Numbered from the stretch's first letter, positions 1 through 9,015 are shown. The stretch is DNA of 64,000 nucleotides from Pyrinomonadaceae bacterium (GCA_019694395.1 JAIBCC010000001.1:124001-188000), one strand, 5' to 3'. Notes: generated by a model not told the origin, from the letters alone. Numbers and translations are program-made.

Positions 1-1925
1 TGTTTATTCTGTATTTCATTTGAAACTGAAAATTCCAACATTTGAGTTCTCTGTAAAGCTCCATTACATGCCAGAAGATCCAGAGGGGTTGTTACAAATG
101 GAGTTCCTGATATTCCATTAAACCGAGCAACTTGAAATTCAAGAACAGGTTTTCGGTCATTAAAAGGGATGTTAAAAGTTGTGCATGTATAGGTAAAAAA
201 TACTCGATAAATCCCCTTTTCAAGTGCTACATATGGACCAAATGTATGAAACTGTTTTTCCACAATTTCGTTTGGTTCTGACACCCATTCTGTGCCAACC
301 AATTTGCCGTAATTATGTCCAAGTGAACTATCCAAATGCGGATACCATACCCATAGGGTGTCCGAAACTCTGGGATTTCTAATACTTGTTTTAGTCTCCA
401 CTTTTGTGGGTTCATTTTTTGTTTCTTCTTTCTTTATTGGAGTTGGAACAACATTATCTTCCCCAAACCCAACGGTCATAGCTATTTCTTTTCCACCTGA
501 AATAGTTTGCTGTTCACTAAACGTTTGGTCAAAAAATCCGCGTGTCGTCATTTGTGATAATTGAAAAAAGCTTATTGCCGAAACGACAGGCACGCTTCCT
601 TCAAACATCCGTTTCACATCTGAAAGATTCTTACGGAATTCATTCCGCATCTGTTTCCTTCTTTGCTCATTTTGTTCCTTAGTTTTTGAATCATCGGTGT
701 TTTTATACTCAGCAATATCTTGAGTTGTATATTTTCCATCAGCCCCAAAAACATCAAGTATGTTAAAACCTCCATCCACAGTATCTTTATAGTCTGTTTT
801 GCCAGAAGACATCTGATTTCTTGAATGTTCGTAAGCATAGTTAGAAAGGGTTTCCAATAGAGTATCTAATTTACTTTCATCACTTGCCAGCTTATCATCT
901 ACAATCTTCTTAATTTCGCCTTTCGTTGCGTTAATAGAGATGCCATTATTCATCAGCACCATTATTTTTTGATTTTCATCATTAATTGTTGTTTGTTGGA
1001 ATAGTTGATTTGAGGCAAAAAAATTGTCGAGAATGTTTTTTCTTTCATCTGAATTTAGTGTATAACCTGAGCGTTTTCTGATTGTCACATCAACAGATTT
1101 TTTATAAATGTCCGTGAAGTCATACTTTTGTTTTGCGCCATTGCCAACCGGAACAATCAAAAGTTTTTGATCTCCACTTCCTGTTGATTGAATATCATTC
1201 ACTAATTTATTAAATCTTTCTCCCGCTGACCTAAAATAAATTTGGTAATCAGTTGATAAATATGTAACTTCAACCGAAGTAAAAAATCTTAGTCTAAAAT
1301 CTGATTTTTGGGTTGCATTTAGTTTACGCCAATCATCAGTATTAACATCAACTAAAAAAGCGACATCAAATTGAGATTTATTGGAAGGACTAAATTCAAA
1401 AGGCTTCGGTCTGTCAATTAGTCTTTTTCCATCATCGCTGGAGAAATCAGTAATTTCTAATTGAACTTTCCAATTTACCAAGTCTTCCAGACTACCATCA
1501 AATGTTTTGTCCTTAAGTTCATCTAAGGCTTTGGTTTTTTCTAAAACAACTGCTCTGGTTTTAGAATTCCTAAAATAGTCTTCAATAGTCAGGATAGCAC
1601 GGAAAGATTGATTAGGAATTATTACCCGACCACTTTCGTCAAATAGGTTTTTCGTTTCCCCCCCGCCAAGGTATACTTTACCTGCAATGATGCGTAAGGC
1701 AGATAAAATACTGAATTTGTTAAGATCATTGTCAAGTGCAACATTAACAGCAACTTCACTGTTCTGACCATTTGCATCTGGTAACTGAATTGTATATGTC
1801 TTAATTGAGGCTTTCCCAATGAGGAACTTTCCCGATTGTGTTTGTCCAAAAACGGGATTTAAAGCGTAGATAGCGATAAAAAAAGCAATCGCTGAAGTAA
1901 AATTAAAACAAAAAGATTTTTTCAT
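1..1925 (-). CDS. Large secreted protein of unknown function, 3' end outside window
   Basis: An uninterrupted reading frame runs from ATG at 1925 to the left edge without a stop (checked triplet by triplet), giving at least 641 residues; the C-terminus is missing. The N-terminus begins MKKSFCFNFT, followed by a hydrophobic stretch and a likely signal-peptidase site near VFGQ, so it is probably exported. The rest is mostly polar and includes a Lys/Glu/Thr-rich linker (about residues 475-490) followed by an aromatic-rich region containing TLWVWYPHLDSS. No enzyme motif or family was recognised. A GGAG ribosome binding site at about 1932-1937 precedes the ATG, and the MITE-like element begins directly upstream of it. 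The frame is secure; the function is unknown. Confidence 0.8.
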   Translation of the reverse strand, partial: MKKSFCFNFTSAIAFFIAIYALNPVFGQTQSGKFLIGKASIKTYTIQLPDANGQNSEVAVNVALDNDLNKFSILSALRIIAGKVYLGGGETKNLFDESGRVIIPNQSFRAILTIEDYFRNSKTRAVVLEKTKALDELKDKTFDGSLEDLVNWKVQLEITDFSSDDGKRLIDRPKPFEFSPSNKSQFDVAFLVDVNTDDWRKLNATQKSDFRLRFFTSVEVTYLSTDYQIYFRSAGERFNKLVNDIQSTGSGDQKLLIVPVGNGAKQKYDFTDIYKKSVDVTIRKRSGYTLNSDERKNILDNFFASNQLFQQTTINDENQKIMVLMNNGISINATKGEIKKIVDDKLASDESKLDTLLETLSNYAYEHSRNQMSSGKTDYKDTVDGGFNILDVFGADGKYTTQDIAEYKNTDDSKTKEQNEQRRKQMRNEFRKNLSDVKRMFEGSVPVVSAISFFQLSQMTTRGFFDQTFSEQQTISGGKEIAMTVGFGEDNVVPTPIKKEETKNEPTKVETKTSIRNPRVSDTLWVWYPHLDSSLGHNYGKLVGTEWVSEPNEIVEKQFHTFGPYVALEKGIYRVFFTYTCTTFNIPFNDRKPVLEFQVARFNGISGTPFVTTPLDLLACNGALQRTQMLEFSVSNEIQNK

Positions 1926-1941
1926 TTTTATTTCTCCAACC

Positions 1942-2148
1942 CTAGGTTCTGTTGACATAAGCAATTTTCATTAAAAGTCCCGTGAGGGACGAAATATTTA
2001 TAGCCGAATTTGGGATACATAATCCGAAGTTCCAGCGGAACGACATATTTTTTATGCCGTTGCTCTGCAACTCAAAGATTATTTTGGCAATTGAGCTATA
2101 AATATTACGCTCCTCTGGAGCTAATTTCCTTATGTCAACAGAACCTAG
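1942..2148. mobile_element. MITE-like element with terminal inverted repeats and internal hairpins
   Basis: A 16-bp perfect inverted repeat, GTTCTGTTGACATAAG at 1946-1961 and its complement at 2129-2144, is flanked on both sides by CTAG (1942-1945, 2145-2148), which fits a 4-bp target duplication of the YTAR type used by IS5-group elements. Inside are four short stem-loops: GTCCC..GGGAC (about 1977-1990), GTTCC..GGAAC, GTTGC..GCAAC and GCTCC..GGAGC. Two of them, the first and (on the opposite strand) the last, are followed by AATATTTATAGC, resembling REP-type palindromes. There is no transposase, so it would be non-autonomous. The remainder of the 1926-2284 gap (2149-2284) shows only AT-rich sequence with no gene. 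Confidence 0.7.
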
Positions 2149-2284
2149 ATTGTTTTGCTTTGCCAATATTAAAAGGATCCAAAGAAGAATGGAACTCACT
2201 CTTTTAATTCACCTTTTCGATTATTATTTTATTTTAGAGGTTGTCTGATAAATTTCACTCCCTCATTAAACAGATACTTTCTTC

Positions 2285-3988
2285 TTAAAAACCCGCAGCT
2301 TGTCCGTCTTTCCGCGACTCCGAAGCACCGTAATAAACTTTATTTACAACATCATACCGAATCCCCTGATAACCGCCGTAGCCCGTTAAATCGAACTGAA
2401 TTGTGTGTCCCATTTTCATCAATTCGCGGACGGATTCAAACGGAAAACCTACTTCGAGTTGGATGATTCCGCCGTCGGTCATTCGCTCGCCGGTCGGTTC
2501 GGATGTGCCTGTGTGGGCGATGCGGGGAGCGTCCCCGGCTTCCTGAATATTCATCCCGAAATCAACAATATTCATCACGATTTGGACGTGCCCGAGCGGT
2601 TGAAATTCGCCGCCCATCACGCCGAAAGACATAAAAGGTTTGCCGTCTTTGGTGATAAATGCGGGAATAATCGTGTGAAAAGGTCGTTTGTGCGGAGCGT
2701 AAGTATTGTTTCTGCCTTCGGTTAAATCAAACATTTCGCCGCGATCCTGAAACATAAAGCCCAAATCGTCCGCCACCATTCCCGACCCCATTCCGCGATA
2801 ATTGCTCTGAATCAGCGAAACCATATTTCCCTCTTTATCGGCAACTGTCAGATAAATCGTGTCGCCATCTTTCAAGGCTGGATTTCCTGCTTCGTAAGTT
2901 TTGGCGGCTTTCATCGAATTTATCAATTTTCTGCGCTGATTCGCGTATTCCTTTGAAATCAATTCTTTAACCGGAATTTTGACGAAATCGGGGTCGGCGT
3001 AAAACTTGGCGCGGTCTTCAAAGGCGAGTTTTTTCGCTTCGACAAAAAGGTGAATATGTTCAGGACTACCAAACGGAATTTTCTTGAAATCGTAGCCTTC
3101 CAGAATATTGAGCATTTGCAAAGCGGCGATGCCCTGACCATTCGGCGGCAACTCCCAAACGTCGTAGCCGCGATAATTTGTGGAGACAGGTTCGATCCAA
3201 GTCGAGGTGTGGTCGGCTAAATCTTTTTCGGATAAAAAACCGCCCATTCGTTTGAAGAATGCGTCAATCTTTTTGGCGACTTCGCCTTTGTAAAATCCGT
3301 CCCGTCCTTCGTTAGCAATTTTTTCGAGCGTGTTTGCCAAACGCGGATTTTTGAAGATTTCGCCTTTGCGCGGAGCGTGTCCGTTGATGGTGTAAGTCTC
3401 TTTTACATTCGGAAATTTCTTTTCATCGGCAAACAGATTGACACCCTTATCCCACAAAAACGCAATCAATTCAGTGACAGGAAACCCATTACGGGCGTAG
3501 CGAATCGCGGGTGCGAGATTTTCTTTCATCGGGAGCTTGCCAAACTTTTTGTGCAGTTCAAACCAACCGTCAACACAACCCGGAACACTGACAGGCAAAA
3601 CGCCGTAAGACGGAATATGTTTGATATTGTTCTTCTTGAAATAATCAAGCGTCAACGAATACGGCGAACGCCCCGAACCGTTTAAGCCGTAAAGTTTCTG
3701 CGTTTTGGCATCCCAGACAATTGCAAAAATATCTCCGCCAACACCGCTTCCGGTTGGTTCAACCAATCCAAGCATTGCATCAGCAGCAATCGCTGCATCA
3801 ATCGCGCTTCCGCCCTGTTTCAAAATATCAAGTGCGACTTGGGTTGCCAACGGCTGACTTGTCGCCGCCATTCCGTTAGGAGCAATGACTTCCGAACGGG
3901 TGGCAAAAGATTTTCCGGTAATTCGTTGAGCCATAATATTTTGGAAAGAAAATAGGAATAGGAGAAAAAGACAGGCGAATTTTTTCAT
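2285..3988 (-). CDS. ggt: Gamma-glutamyltransferase / glutathione hydrolase family proenzyme
   Basis: The product (567 aa) belongs to the Ntn-hydrolase gamma-glutamyltransferase family, which autocleaves before a Thr and hydrolyses or transfers gamma-glutamyl groups from glutathione and related amides in the periplasm. The start at 3988 is preferred over an in-frame ATG at 4048 because it opens directly into a signal peptide (MKKFACLFLLFLFSF..MAQ). The large-subunit region has GGSAIDAAIAA and GSGVGGD. The cleavage/nucleophile Thr is about residue 377 in DGDTIYLTVAD, followed by the NMVSLIQSNYRGMGSG substrate-site region. Length is normal and both subunits appear intact. No strong Shine-Dalgarno is visible. 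Exact substrate is not decided by sequence, since this family includes cephalosporin acylase-like members. Confidence 0.9.
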   Translation of the reverse strand: MKKFACLFLLFLFSFQNIMAQRITGKSFATRSEVIAPNGMAATSQPLATQVALDILKQGGSAIDAAIAADAMLGLVEPTGSGVGGDIFAIVWDAKTQKLYGLNGSGRSPYSLTLDYFKKNNIKHIPSYGVLPVSVPGCVDGWFELHKKFGKLPMKENLAPAIRYARNGFPVTELIAFLWDKGVNLFADEKKFPNVKETYTINGHAPRKGEIFKNPRLANTLEKIANEGRDGFYKGEVAKKIDAFFKRMGGFLSEKDLADHTSTWIEPVSTNYRGYDVWELPPNGQGIAALQMLNILEGYDFKKIPFGSPEHIHLFVEAKKLAFEDRAKFYADPDFVKIPVKELISKEYANQRRKLINSMKAAKTYEAGNPALKDGDTIYLTVADKEGNMVSLIQSNYRGMGSGMVADDLGFMFQDRGEMFDLTEGRNNTYAPHKRPFHTIIPAFITKDGKPFMSFGVMGGEFQPLGHVQIVMNIVDFGMNIQEAGDAPRIAHTGTSEPTGERMTDGGIIQLEVGFPFESVRELMKMGHTIQFDLTGYGGYQGIRYDVVNKVYYGASESRKDGQAAGF

Positions 3989-4065
3989 ATTTATTTTTTG
4001 CCTGCGAAAAACGCGAAAATATTCTGTCTTTTTTAGGGAATTCTGCATAATTCGCTGATTAATTT

Positions 4066-4875
4066 TTACTTCATCAAAGCCATTCTCATCACCGCTTGGA
4101 ATAGGCTATCGGGCAAAAATCTTCGCAAAAGCAACAACCCTTTGGTATTAACGGGATAACGCAATTTCCAGGTGCCATCATTTACTGCCCGATAAATTGT
4201 TTGGGCAACAATTTCGCCGTCAGGAGCATTTTCGCCGGATTTTTGCATATTGGGCATCACTTTTTCGATAAAAGAATCATAAGCGGTCAAGCCTTCTTTT
4301 TTCGTCAAATCCATCGAACGGTCATAAAAATCAGTTTTGATCGGTCCCGGTTCGATGATCTTGATTTTGATATTAAATGGTTTAAGTTCGTATTGGAGAC
4401 TTTCGGAAAATCCCTCGACCGCCCATTTTGTCCCGTGGTAGAGACTGTAGAGCGGAAAAGTAATTCGTCCACCGACCGAGGCAACATTGACGATTGTGCC
4501 GCGTTTTTGCTCACGGAAATACGGTAAAATCTCCCTTGTCACATCCATCAACCCGAAAACATTGGTCATATATTGCTGGACGATTTGCTCACGGCTCGAA
4601 GCCTCAAATGCACCGACAAGTCCATATCCAGCATTGTTGACTACCGCATCAATTCGTCCGAATTTCTCAAGCGTGGTTTGTATGGCAGATTTTATCGAAA
4701 CAAGGTCAGTTACATCCAACCGAATACATTCAATATCTGCAATTTTCTGCAAATCTTCTGCTTTTTCGGGAGTTCGCATTGTGGCAGCAACTTTCCAGCC
4801 TTTTGATTGAAAAAGTTTTGCCGTGTGATTGCCAATTCCGCTGGATGCGCCGGTGATTAAGATAACTTTTTCCAT
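4066..4875 (-). CDS. Short-chain dehydrogenase/reductase
   Basis: A classical SDR of 269 residues with a Rossmann NAD(P) motif TGASSGIG at residues 8-15, NNAG at 80-83, a catalytic Ser in VNVASVGG (about 133) and the YxxxK pair Tyr146/Lys150 (YHGTK). The family carries out NAD(P)-dependent carbonyl/alcohol conversions in the cytoplasm; the substrate cannot be read from sequence. The C-terminal part (LLLLRRFLPDSLFQAVMR) is typical of SDRs of the short-chain-alcohol or oxidoreductase YusZ/DltE-like type. It starts 17 bp after the next upstream gene ends and may share a transcript with it. Complete and unremarkable. Confidence 0.9.
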   Translation of the reverse strand: MEKVILITGASSGIGNHTAKLFQSKGWKVAATMRTPEKAEDLQKIADIECIRLDVTDLVSIKSAIQTTLEKFGRIDAVVNNAGYGLVGAFEASSREQIVQQYMTNVFGLMDVTREILPYFREQKRGTIVNVASVGGRITFPLYSLYHGTKWAVEGFSESLQYELKPFNIKIKIIEPGPIKTDFYDRSMDLTKKEGLTAYDSFIEKVMPNMQKSGENAPDGEIVAQTIYRAVNDGTWKLRYPVNTKGLLLLRRFLPDSLFQAVMRMALMK

Positions 4876-4892
4876 TTCTTTCTATCCTAAAC

Positions 4893-5450
4893 CTAATAAG
4901 CATAGGCATTCGCATTTTCAAATTCTAGCGCAAGTTCTAGAGTTGGGGCTGTGATGTCAAATAAAAGATTTCCCCCATACCAAAGAATTTCATAATAAGT
5001 CTCGCCGTTTTTAGAGATATTCTTGGTAATAAATCTCACACCTTTATCACCATGTCTATTTTTCGCATTCTCAACTCTTTCAATTACCTCTGCATTTTTT
5101 AAGAACTTCTTAAGTTGTTTTTCGTTCATTGGAGTAACCCCTTCATTCATAAAATCGCCTTCATTGGTTATGTAACTTTGAGAATAACCGGGTTTACATC
5201 CGCGAGCATAAGGGATAAATCGTTTATTTTCAGGAGCTGACACTTCCACAAAACCTTTTCCGTTCTTAAACCACACTCTACGAATTGCAAAAGCATCAAT
5301 TTTTTGAGGTTTCATTGAATCTGGATTGACTGGCACTCCCTTTTGAAGAGTTATGAGCATTTCCTCCAGCACGCCAAAACACCAAACGCTAAGCAATCCA
5401 AACAAACAAGTTATAGTTATTAAAGCCAATTTAACCAATAAACTTCTCAT
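4893..5450 (-). CDS. Membrane-anchored protein of unknown function
   Basis: A 185-residue protein not recognised as any known family. Residues 1-30 form a single hydrophobic segment (LVKLALITITCLFGLLSVWCF) that could be an uncleaved anchor; the remainder is hydrophilic and would lie outside the membrane. Its start lies 4 bp after the stop of the ATP-grasp gene, so the two are very likely cotranscribed and perhaps translationally coupled. The soluble part has a run RVENAKNRHGDKGVRFIT but no catalytic signature that I can name. Confidence 0.7.
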   Translation of the reverse strand: MRSLLVKLALITITCLFGLLSVWCFGVLEEMLITLQKGVPVNPDSMKPQKIDAFAIRRVWFKNGKGFVEVSAPENKRFIPYARGCKPGYSQSYITNEGDFMNEGVTPMNEKQLKKFLKNAEVIERVENAKNRHGDKGVRFITKNISKNGETYYEILWYGGNLLFDITAPTLELALEFENANAYAY

Positions 5451-5454
5451 AACT

Positions 5455-6801
5455 TCAGTCCTTCAAAATAAAAGTTGGAACCATTCCACCGCCGCTTGAA
5501 ACATTGGCGAGTTCTGTGGTTGAAAGCCGTGTAAATGCTGAGCCGACTTTACCAAAGAAAAGTAGCGGATCAAGATCAACTAATTGTTCGCTCATCACGA
5601 TTTTATCGCCGTCAAGCATCGGAAATTCTTCTTTTGAAGTTTTCACACGCTCTTGCACCAGATAATCGCCATCTTTCAAAGCCTTTTCGATTGCGTCATC
5701 CCATTCTTTTTCGTCCGAAATCCAACCGATATAAATTCCGTGACCGCCGTAATCGTCGTTTGGTTTGAGCACCAATTTTGATTTATTGGCGCGAGTCCAT
5801 TCAACCAGTTCAATCTTTTCGCCTTTGTTTATCGTGGTCACATCGGAGAATTTGCGTGTCCAGGGAACGTGAGCGTGGATTTTTTCTAATTCATCGGCGG
5901 TAAAAAGATGTGCATATTTTTCGTTGGTGAGAACTGCAAAAATCGCTTTTTTGTGAATGATTTTGCACTGAAAACTGTTGACCATACAAACTGCTCCGGC
6001 TCGGTATGCGTCCAAAATTGCAGGATACTTTTCGACAATCGGCAAATATTCATTGACCAAAAGCCGTTTGTAAATGATGTCAATTTTCCTCTCGCCGCAC
6101 CATAATTTTCCGTCTTTGAATTCAACTTCGTCAGGCGAGCAAATAAAGGATGGATAACCTTCGGAAATGAAATAATCGCGAAAAAGTTCAAATTCCTTAA
6201 TCGTCGGCAAATCTTTAAGGTCAATAATTGCAATAGTTGGATTAGGTTTTGGATTATCTCCGGCAAATTCTTTGTAGGCACGAATCAGAGTGTCGAGCAT
6301 TTTGGTCGAACCTTCGAGCGTGCGGAATTCGTATTTTTCACCAAATTTTTTGACAATCGGCAAATTCAAAAAAATCTTGGCTGCGGAGTCCGAAAAAGCA
6401 ATTCCCGCCGGTGATTCACCGTTCAATTCAACATACGAATACGCATCTTCGGTCAAAAAAGAATCAAGCCTTGCGGTTGGCGAAATTTGTTTGTATTTTT
6501 GGTCAATAGAAACTAAATCACGTTCGATTTCGGTCAAACCAAGCTCATCCAAAATCTCATCATTCCCAATTGCGGCTTCTTTAACTTTTTGCAAAGCCGA
6601 AAAAATCGTTTCGCAAATTCCAACAATTTCATTCCATTGTGATTCTAAAACGAAATGCGGACGCAAATAGGGTGACAATCTTCTGCCCCCGAAAATCAAA
6701 CGCGCACTTTCTAATTCAGAATCCAGCATTTGGCGTGATGATTCTGCTAACTCTTGATCTTCTAGTAGTTTGTGATAATATTCAACGGCTTCTTTCAGCA
6801 T
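5455..6801 (-). CDS. Circularly permuted ATP-grasp protein
   Basis: The 448-residue product ends in a recognisable ATP-grasp half: KLVLKPNDDYGGHGIYIGW (nucleotide-binding Lys and Gly-rich loop), DYLVQERV and the C-terminal ELANVSSGGGMVPTFIL typical of circularly permuted type 2 ATP-grasp proteins. Such enzymes join a carboxylate to an amine with ATP hydrolysis, usually forming peptide-like bonds; members often sit in small biosynthetic clusters. Nothing nearby identifies the substrate. The N-terminal third is helical and charged. The gene is followed after 4 bp by the small membrane protein gene. The family assignment is firm; the reaction is not. Confidence 0.85.
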   Translation of the reverse strand: MLKEAVEYYHKLLEDQELAESSRQMLDSELESARLIFGGRRLSPYLRPHFVLESQWNEIVGICETIFSALQKVKEAAIGNDEILDELGLTEIERDLVSIDQKYKQISPTARLDSFLTEDAYSYVELNGESPAGIAFSDSAAKIFLNLPIVKKFGEKYEFRTLEGSTKMLDTLIRAYKEFAGDNPKPNPTIAIIDLKDLPTIKEFELFRDYFISEGYPSFICSPDEVEFKDGKLWCGERKIDIIYKRLLVNEYLPIVEKYPAILDAYRAGAVCMVNSFQCKIIHKKAIFAVLTNEKYAHLFTADELEKIHAHVPWTRKFSDVTTINKGEKIELVEWTRANKSKLVLKPNDDYGGHGIYIGWISDEKEWDDAIEKALKDGDYLVQERVKTSKEEFPMLDGDKIVMSEQLVDLDPLLFFGKVGSAFTRLSTTELANVSSGGGMVPTFILKD

Positions 6802-6859
6802 AGATTTTTAGCCACGAAAATACTCGAAAGAACACTAAAAAAATTCGTATTCATCCGTG

Positions 6860-7261
6860 TTAATTAGTGGAAAGTTTTAAAATTAAATCAAATTCCCCTT
6901 CGGTCAGGGGCATTACCGAAAGTCTGGATTGTTTGATCAAAGCAATATTTTGTAATCCTGTTTCGGCTTTAATTTGTTCCAATGAAACGGGTTTGGCAAA
7001 TTTCTCGACAGGTTTAATTTCTACCGCAACCCATTTTTCATCGATAGGATCGGGAAATTCTTCGCGCGATACTTCGGCTAAACCAACTACGCTTTTTTCT
7101 GAAACCGAATGGTAAAAAAGGACCTTATCGCCAACCTTCATTGCCTGCAAATTATTGCGAGCCTGAAAGTTACGAACACCAGTCCATTCGGTTTTACCAT
7201 CCTTAACCAAATCATCAAACGAATATGCTTCAGGTTCTTGTTTAACCAGCCAAAATTTCAT
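6860..7261 (-). CDS. EVE domain protein
   Basis: A stand-alone EVE domain of 133 residues: it opens MKFWLVKQEPEAYSFDDL, has TEWTGVRNFQARNNL and VGDKVLFYHS, and ends with QSRLSVMPLTEGEFDLIL, the pattern of the PUA-like EVE family (human THYN1 relatives). EVE domains bind modified bases in DNA or RNA; many free-standing copies are ancient housekeeping proteins of uncertain role. No restriction or methyltransferase gene is adjacent, so a modification-dependent defence role is not supported by context here. Complete. Confidence 0.92.
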   Translation of the reverse strand: MKFWLVKQEPEAYSFDDLVKDGKTEWTGVRNFQARNNLQAMKVGDKVLFYHSVSEKSVVGLAEVSREEFPDPIDEKWVAVEIKPVEKFAKPVSLEQIKAETGLQNIALIKQSRLSVMPLTEGEFDLILKLSTN

Positions 7262-7270
7262 AATTTTTTA

Positions 7271-7352
7271 GTTTAGGAAGTTTAGGAAGTTTAGGAAGTT
7301 TGGGAAGTTAAATCCAATTCTTTCTTCCTAAACTTTCAAAACTTCCCAAACT
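7271..7352. repeat. Nine-base tandem repeat with inverted copies
   Basis: Three copies of GTTTAGGAA plus a variant GTTTGGGAA stand head-to-tail at about 7271-7306, and the same unit occurs inverted at about 7325-7352 (CTTCCTAAACTTT, CTTCCCAAACT). The array can fold into one long hairpin between the two minus-strand genes and could act as a terminator or spacer. It contains no gene. Confidence 0.6.
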
Positions 7353-7353
7353 G

Positions 7354-7941
7354 TTATCCTTTCTTTTGGGCTTGCACTGCCTTTTTATTCAACCATTTAG
7401 CTAATCTTTCAAACATCGGTTGCAATGGCTTAAATAATTTGGCGCGAAAACTGTTTTGATTTTGCGTTCCGCTCCACGCTTTCAGATTTTTCTCGGCGTA
7501 TTGGCGAATTTGCGGTTCGAGATTAGTCTTTTTAACCGAATGGCGCAGTGTTAAATAGTAATGTTGACCAACCAAACTAAACAAAACTCCGGCTAAATTA
7601 CCTTTGAAAGATTGTTTCGCCATCATTTTTTGAGCGAAACCCTCGGTTGGTTTGAGCAATGCGCCGACCGAAACTTCCAAATAGGCTTTGGTATTTTGCA
7701 CTTTCGGGTGATAAAGTCCCGGCAAATCTCCTTTGATTGGAGCAGTTACGCCTTTCGGAGTTTTAATAAAATCAACCAGTTTGACCTTATCCAATCCGGC
7801 TAAATGTTCACTGGGTAAAAACTTTAAGATACTTTGTATATTTTCTTCCGTTCCTTTGGGCAAATCAATGCTCGATTGATTATCAAGCGAAACACTTTGG
7901 GCTTGCCGAACAGATTTTAATCCTGATGCTAATGTTGCCAT
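7354..7941 (-). CDS. Hypothetical basic protein
   Basis: A 195-residue protein without a signal peptide or membrane segment. It is rich in Lys and Gln, with a strongly basic C-terminus (LNKKAVQAQKKG) and a central KMMAKQSFKGNLAGVLFSLVGQHYYLTLRH. I recognise no family. The ATG at 7941 has no clear Shine-Dalgarno. Coding support rests on the length of the frame and the absence of a competing frame; the function is unknown. Confidence 0.65.
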   Translation of the reverse strand: MATLASGLKSVRQAQSVSLDNQSSIDLPKGTEENIQSILKFLPSEHLAGLDKVKLVDFIKTPKGVTAPIKGDLPGLYHPKVQNTKAYLEVSVGALLKPTEGFAQKMMAKQSFKGNLAGVLFSLVGQHYYLTLRHSVKKTNLEPQIRQYAEKNLKAWSGTQNQNSFRAKLFKPLQPMFERLAKWLNKKAVQAQKKG

Positions 7942-7993
7942 AATTTTAGTTGAATTATATGTTTTCTTGGCATCACGCGCAAAGTGTGGCGGG

Positions 7994-8106
7994 CAGTAGT
8001 CGGTGGTCGGTGGTCAGAAATTTGCCAAAGAGTTTTTTACAATTAAAAAATTTAAGAACCCATAGTAATGAGGAAAACTGCTCACTGCCCACTGACTACT
8101 GACCAC
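7994..8106. repeat. Inverted GGTGGTCAG-type repeat between divergent genes
   Basis: CAGTAGTCGGTGGTCGGTGG at 7994-8013 and CACTGCCCACTGACTACTGA at 8083-8102 are variants of one repeat family in opposite orientation, separated by about 65 bp of AT-rich sequence and followed by a short T run. They lie between a minus-strand and a plus-strand gene. Function unknown; probably a dispersed repeat. Confidence 0.55.
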
Positions 8107-8127
8107 TTTTTGTGTTAGCTTAAAAAT

Positions 8128-8481
8128 ATGACAAACGGATTTCAAGCAGGTGATTTCCTGATTTTTCAAATCGAAAGCGGTTACGGTTTATTGAGGATTT
8201 TGGACATTGAAAAAGACGAAAAAGGTGAAAATATTTGGCACGTGGCGGCTTATAATGACCTTTTTCCGGACATTGAGTTTGCCGAAATGGGAATTTCAAA
8301 CGGCTTGACCGTTGATGTGCCTCACGTTGCATTGACCAACCGTGCTTTTGAAAGCACACAGGTTTCAAAAATTGAGAATCAGCCTTTAACTACTGATGAA
8401 TTGCAGGGTTATGAGAATTGGAAAGCGTCAGAAAGAGAAATTTCCGATCGTTCGATTCGCTTGATTTTAGGTTTGCGATGA
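8128..8481 (+). CDS. Hypothetical small protein
   Basis: A 117-residue cytoplasmic protein opening MTNGFQAGDFLIFQIESGYG. The early GDFLIFQIESGYGLLRILDI looks like a small beta-barrel, reminiscent of SH3-like or Imm26-type folds, but the match is too weak to name. It ends 15 bp inside the convergent zinc-ribbon gene. No toxin or partner gene is visible beside it. Function unknown. Confidence 0.65.
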   Translation: MTNGFQAGDFLIFQIESGYGLLRILDIEKDEKGENIWHVAAYNDLFPDIEFAEMGISNGLTVDVPHVALTNRAFESTQVSKIENQPLTTDELQGYENWKASEREISDRSIRLILGLR

Positions 8482-8943
8482 TTTGATCTTTTCGAGATTT
8501 TTAGTCGTTTGTTCAGTAACACTGGCAGGAACAATGTTTTCAAAATCGGCTTGCGGCAATAATTTTTCGGTTGAATAGTGGCTTTCAATTATTTGGTTTG
8601 AATTTTCACTATCTTCAACTCTTCGTTTCGGAAGTTGTTTTTTCAATTGACGCACCCGCCAAAAGGCTTGGGCTTGCCAAAAGAAATTCGCCGTCAGAAA
8701 ACCTATCACGACATAAATTATAATCGGTGTTCCTTCTTTTCCCGTGTATAAAACGTGAAGAATAATCGTCAGAACCAAACTAATCAACGCACTGAGAAAA
8801 TTAAAAGTTGAACTGATGGTAATTTGTTGTTCCGGCGTGGTTTCCTTACTTTTTAATTTGTCGAGATCCGGCAAAAAAGTCCCGCAATTCCGGCAAAAGG
8901 AATTTTCTTTCTGATCTGCATTTCCACACTTTGGACAAAACAT
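8467..8943 (-). CDS. Zinc-ribbon membrane protein
   Basis: The 158-residue product begins with a zinc ribbon made of two CxxC knuckles, FCPKCGN and FCRNCGT (residues 2-18), then two hydrophobic segments (FLSALISLVLTIILHVLY and PIIIYVVIGFLTANFFW) and a charged cytoplasmic tail. This zinc-ribbon plus transmembrane arrangement is common in bacterial proteins of unknown function; the ribbon probably binds a structural zinc. It overlaps the 3' end of the convergent neighbour by 15 bp. Confidence 0.8.
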   Translation of the reverse strand: MFCPKCGNADQKENSFCRNCGTFLPDLDKLKSKETTPEQQITISSTFNFLSALISLVLTIILHVLYTGKEGTPIIIYVVIGFLTANFFWQAQAFWRVRQLKKQLPKRRVEDSENSNQIIESHYSTEKLLPQADFENIVPASVTEQTTKNLEKIKSSQT

Positions 8944-9015
8944 TGCTGATAAAGAGTAAAAGGTAAAGTATCAAGCTTTACCTATTTTTCTAAACGTTTA
9001 AATTTTCCTAAAAGT

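Noticed and set aside
2010..2207. Plus-strand 65-aa ORF through the MITE-like element
   Set aside because: It runs through palindromes, has no ribosome binding site and no protein-like composition.
6860..7261. Modification-dependent restriction or defence role for the EVE protein
   Set aside because: No nuclease, helicase or methyltransferase neighbour; stand-alone EVE proteins are common housekeeping genes.
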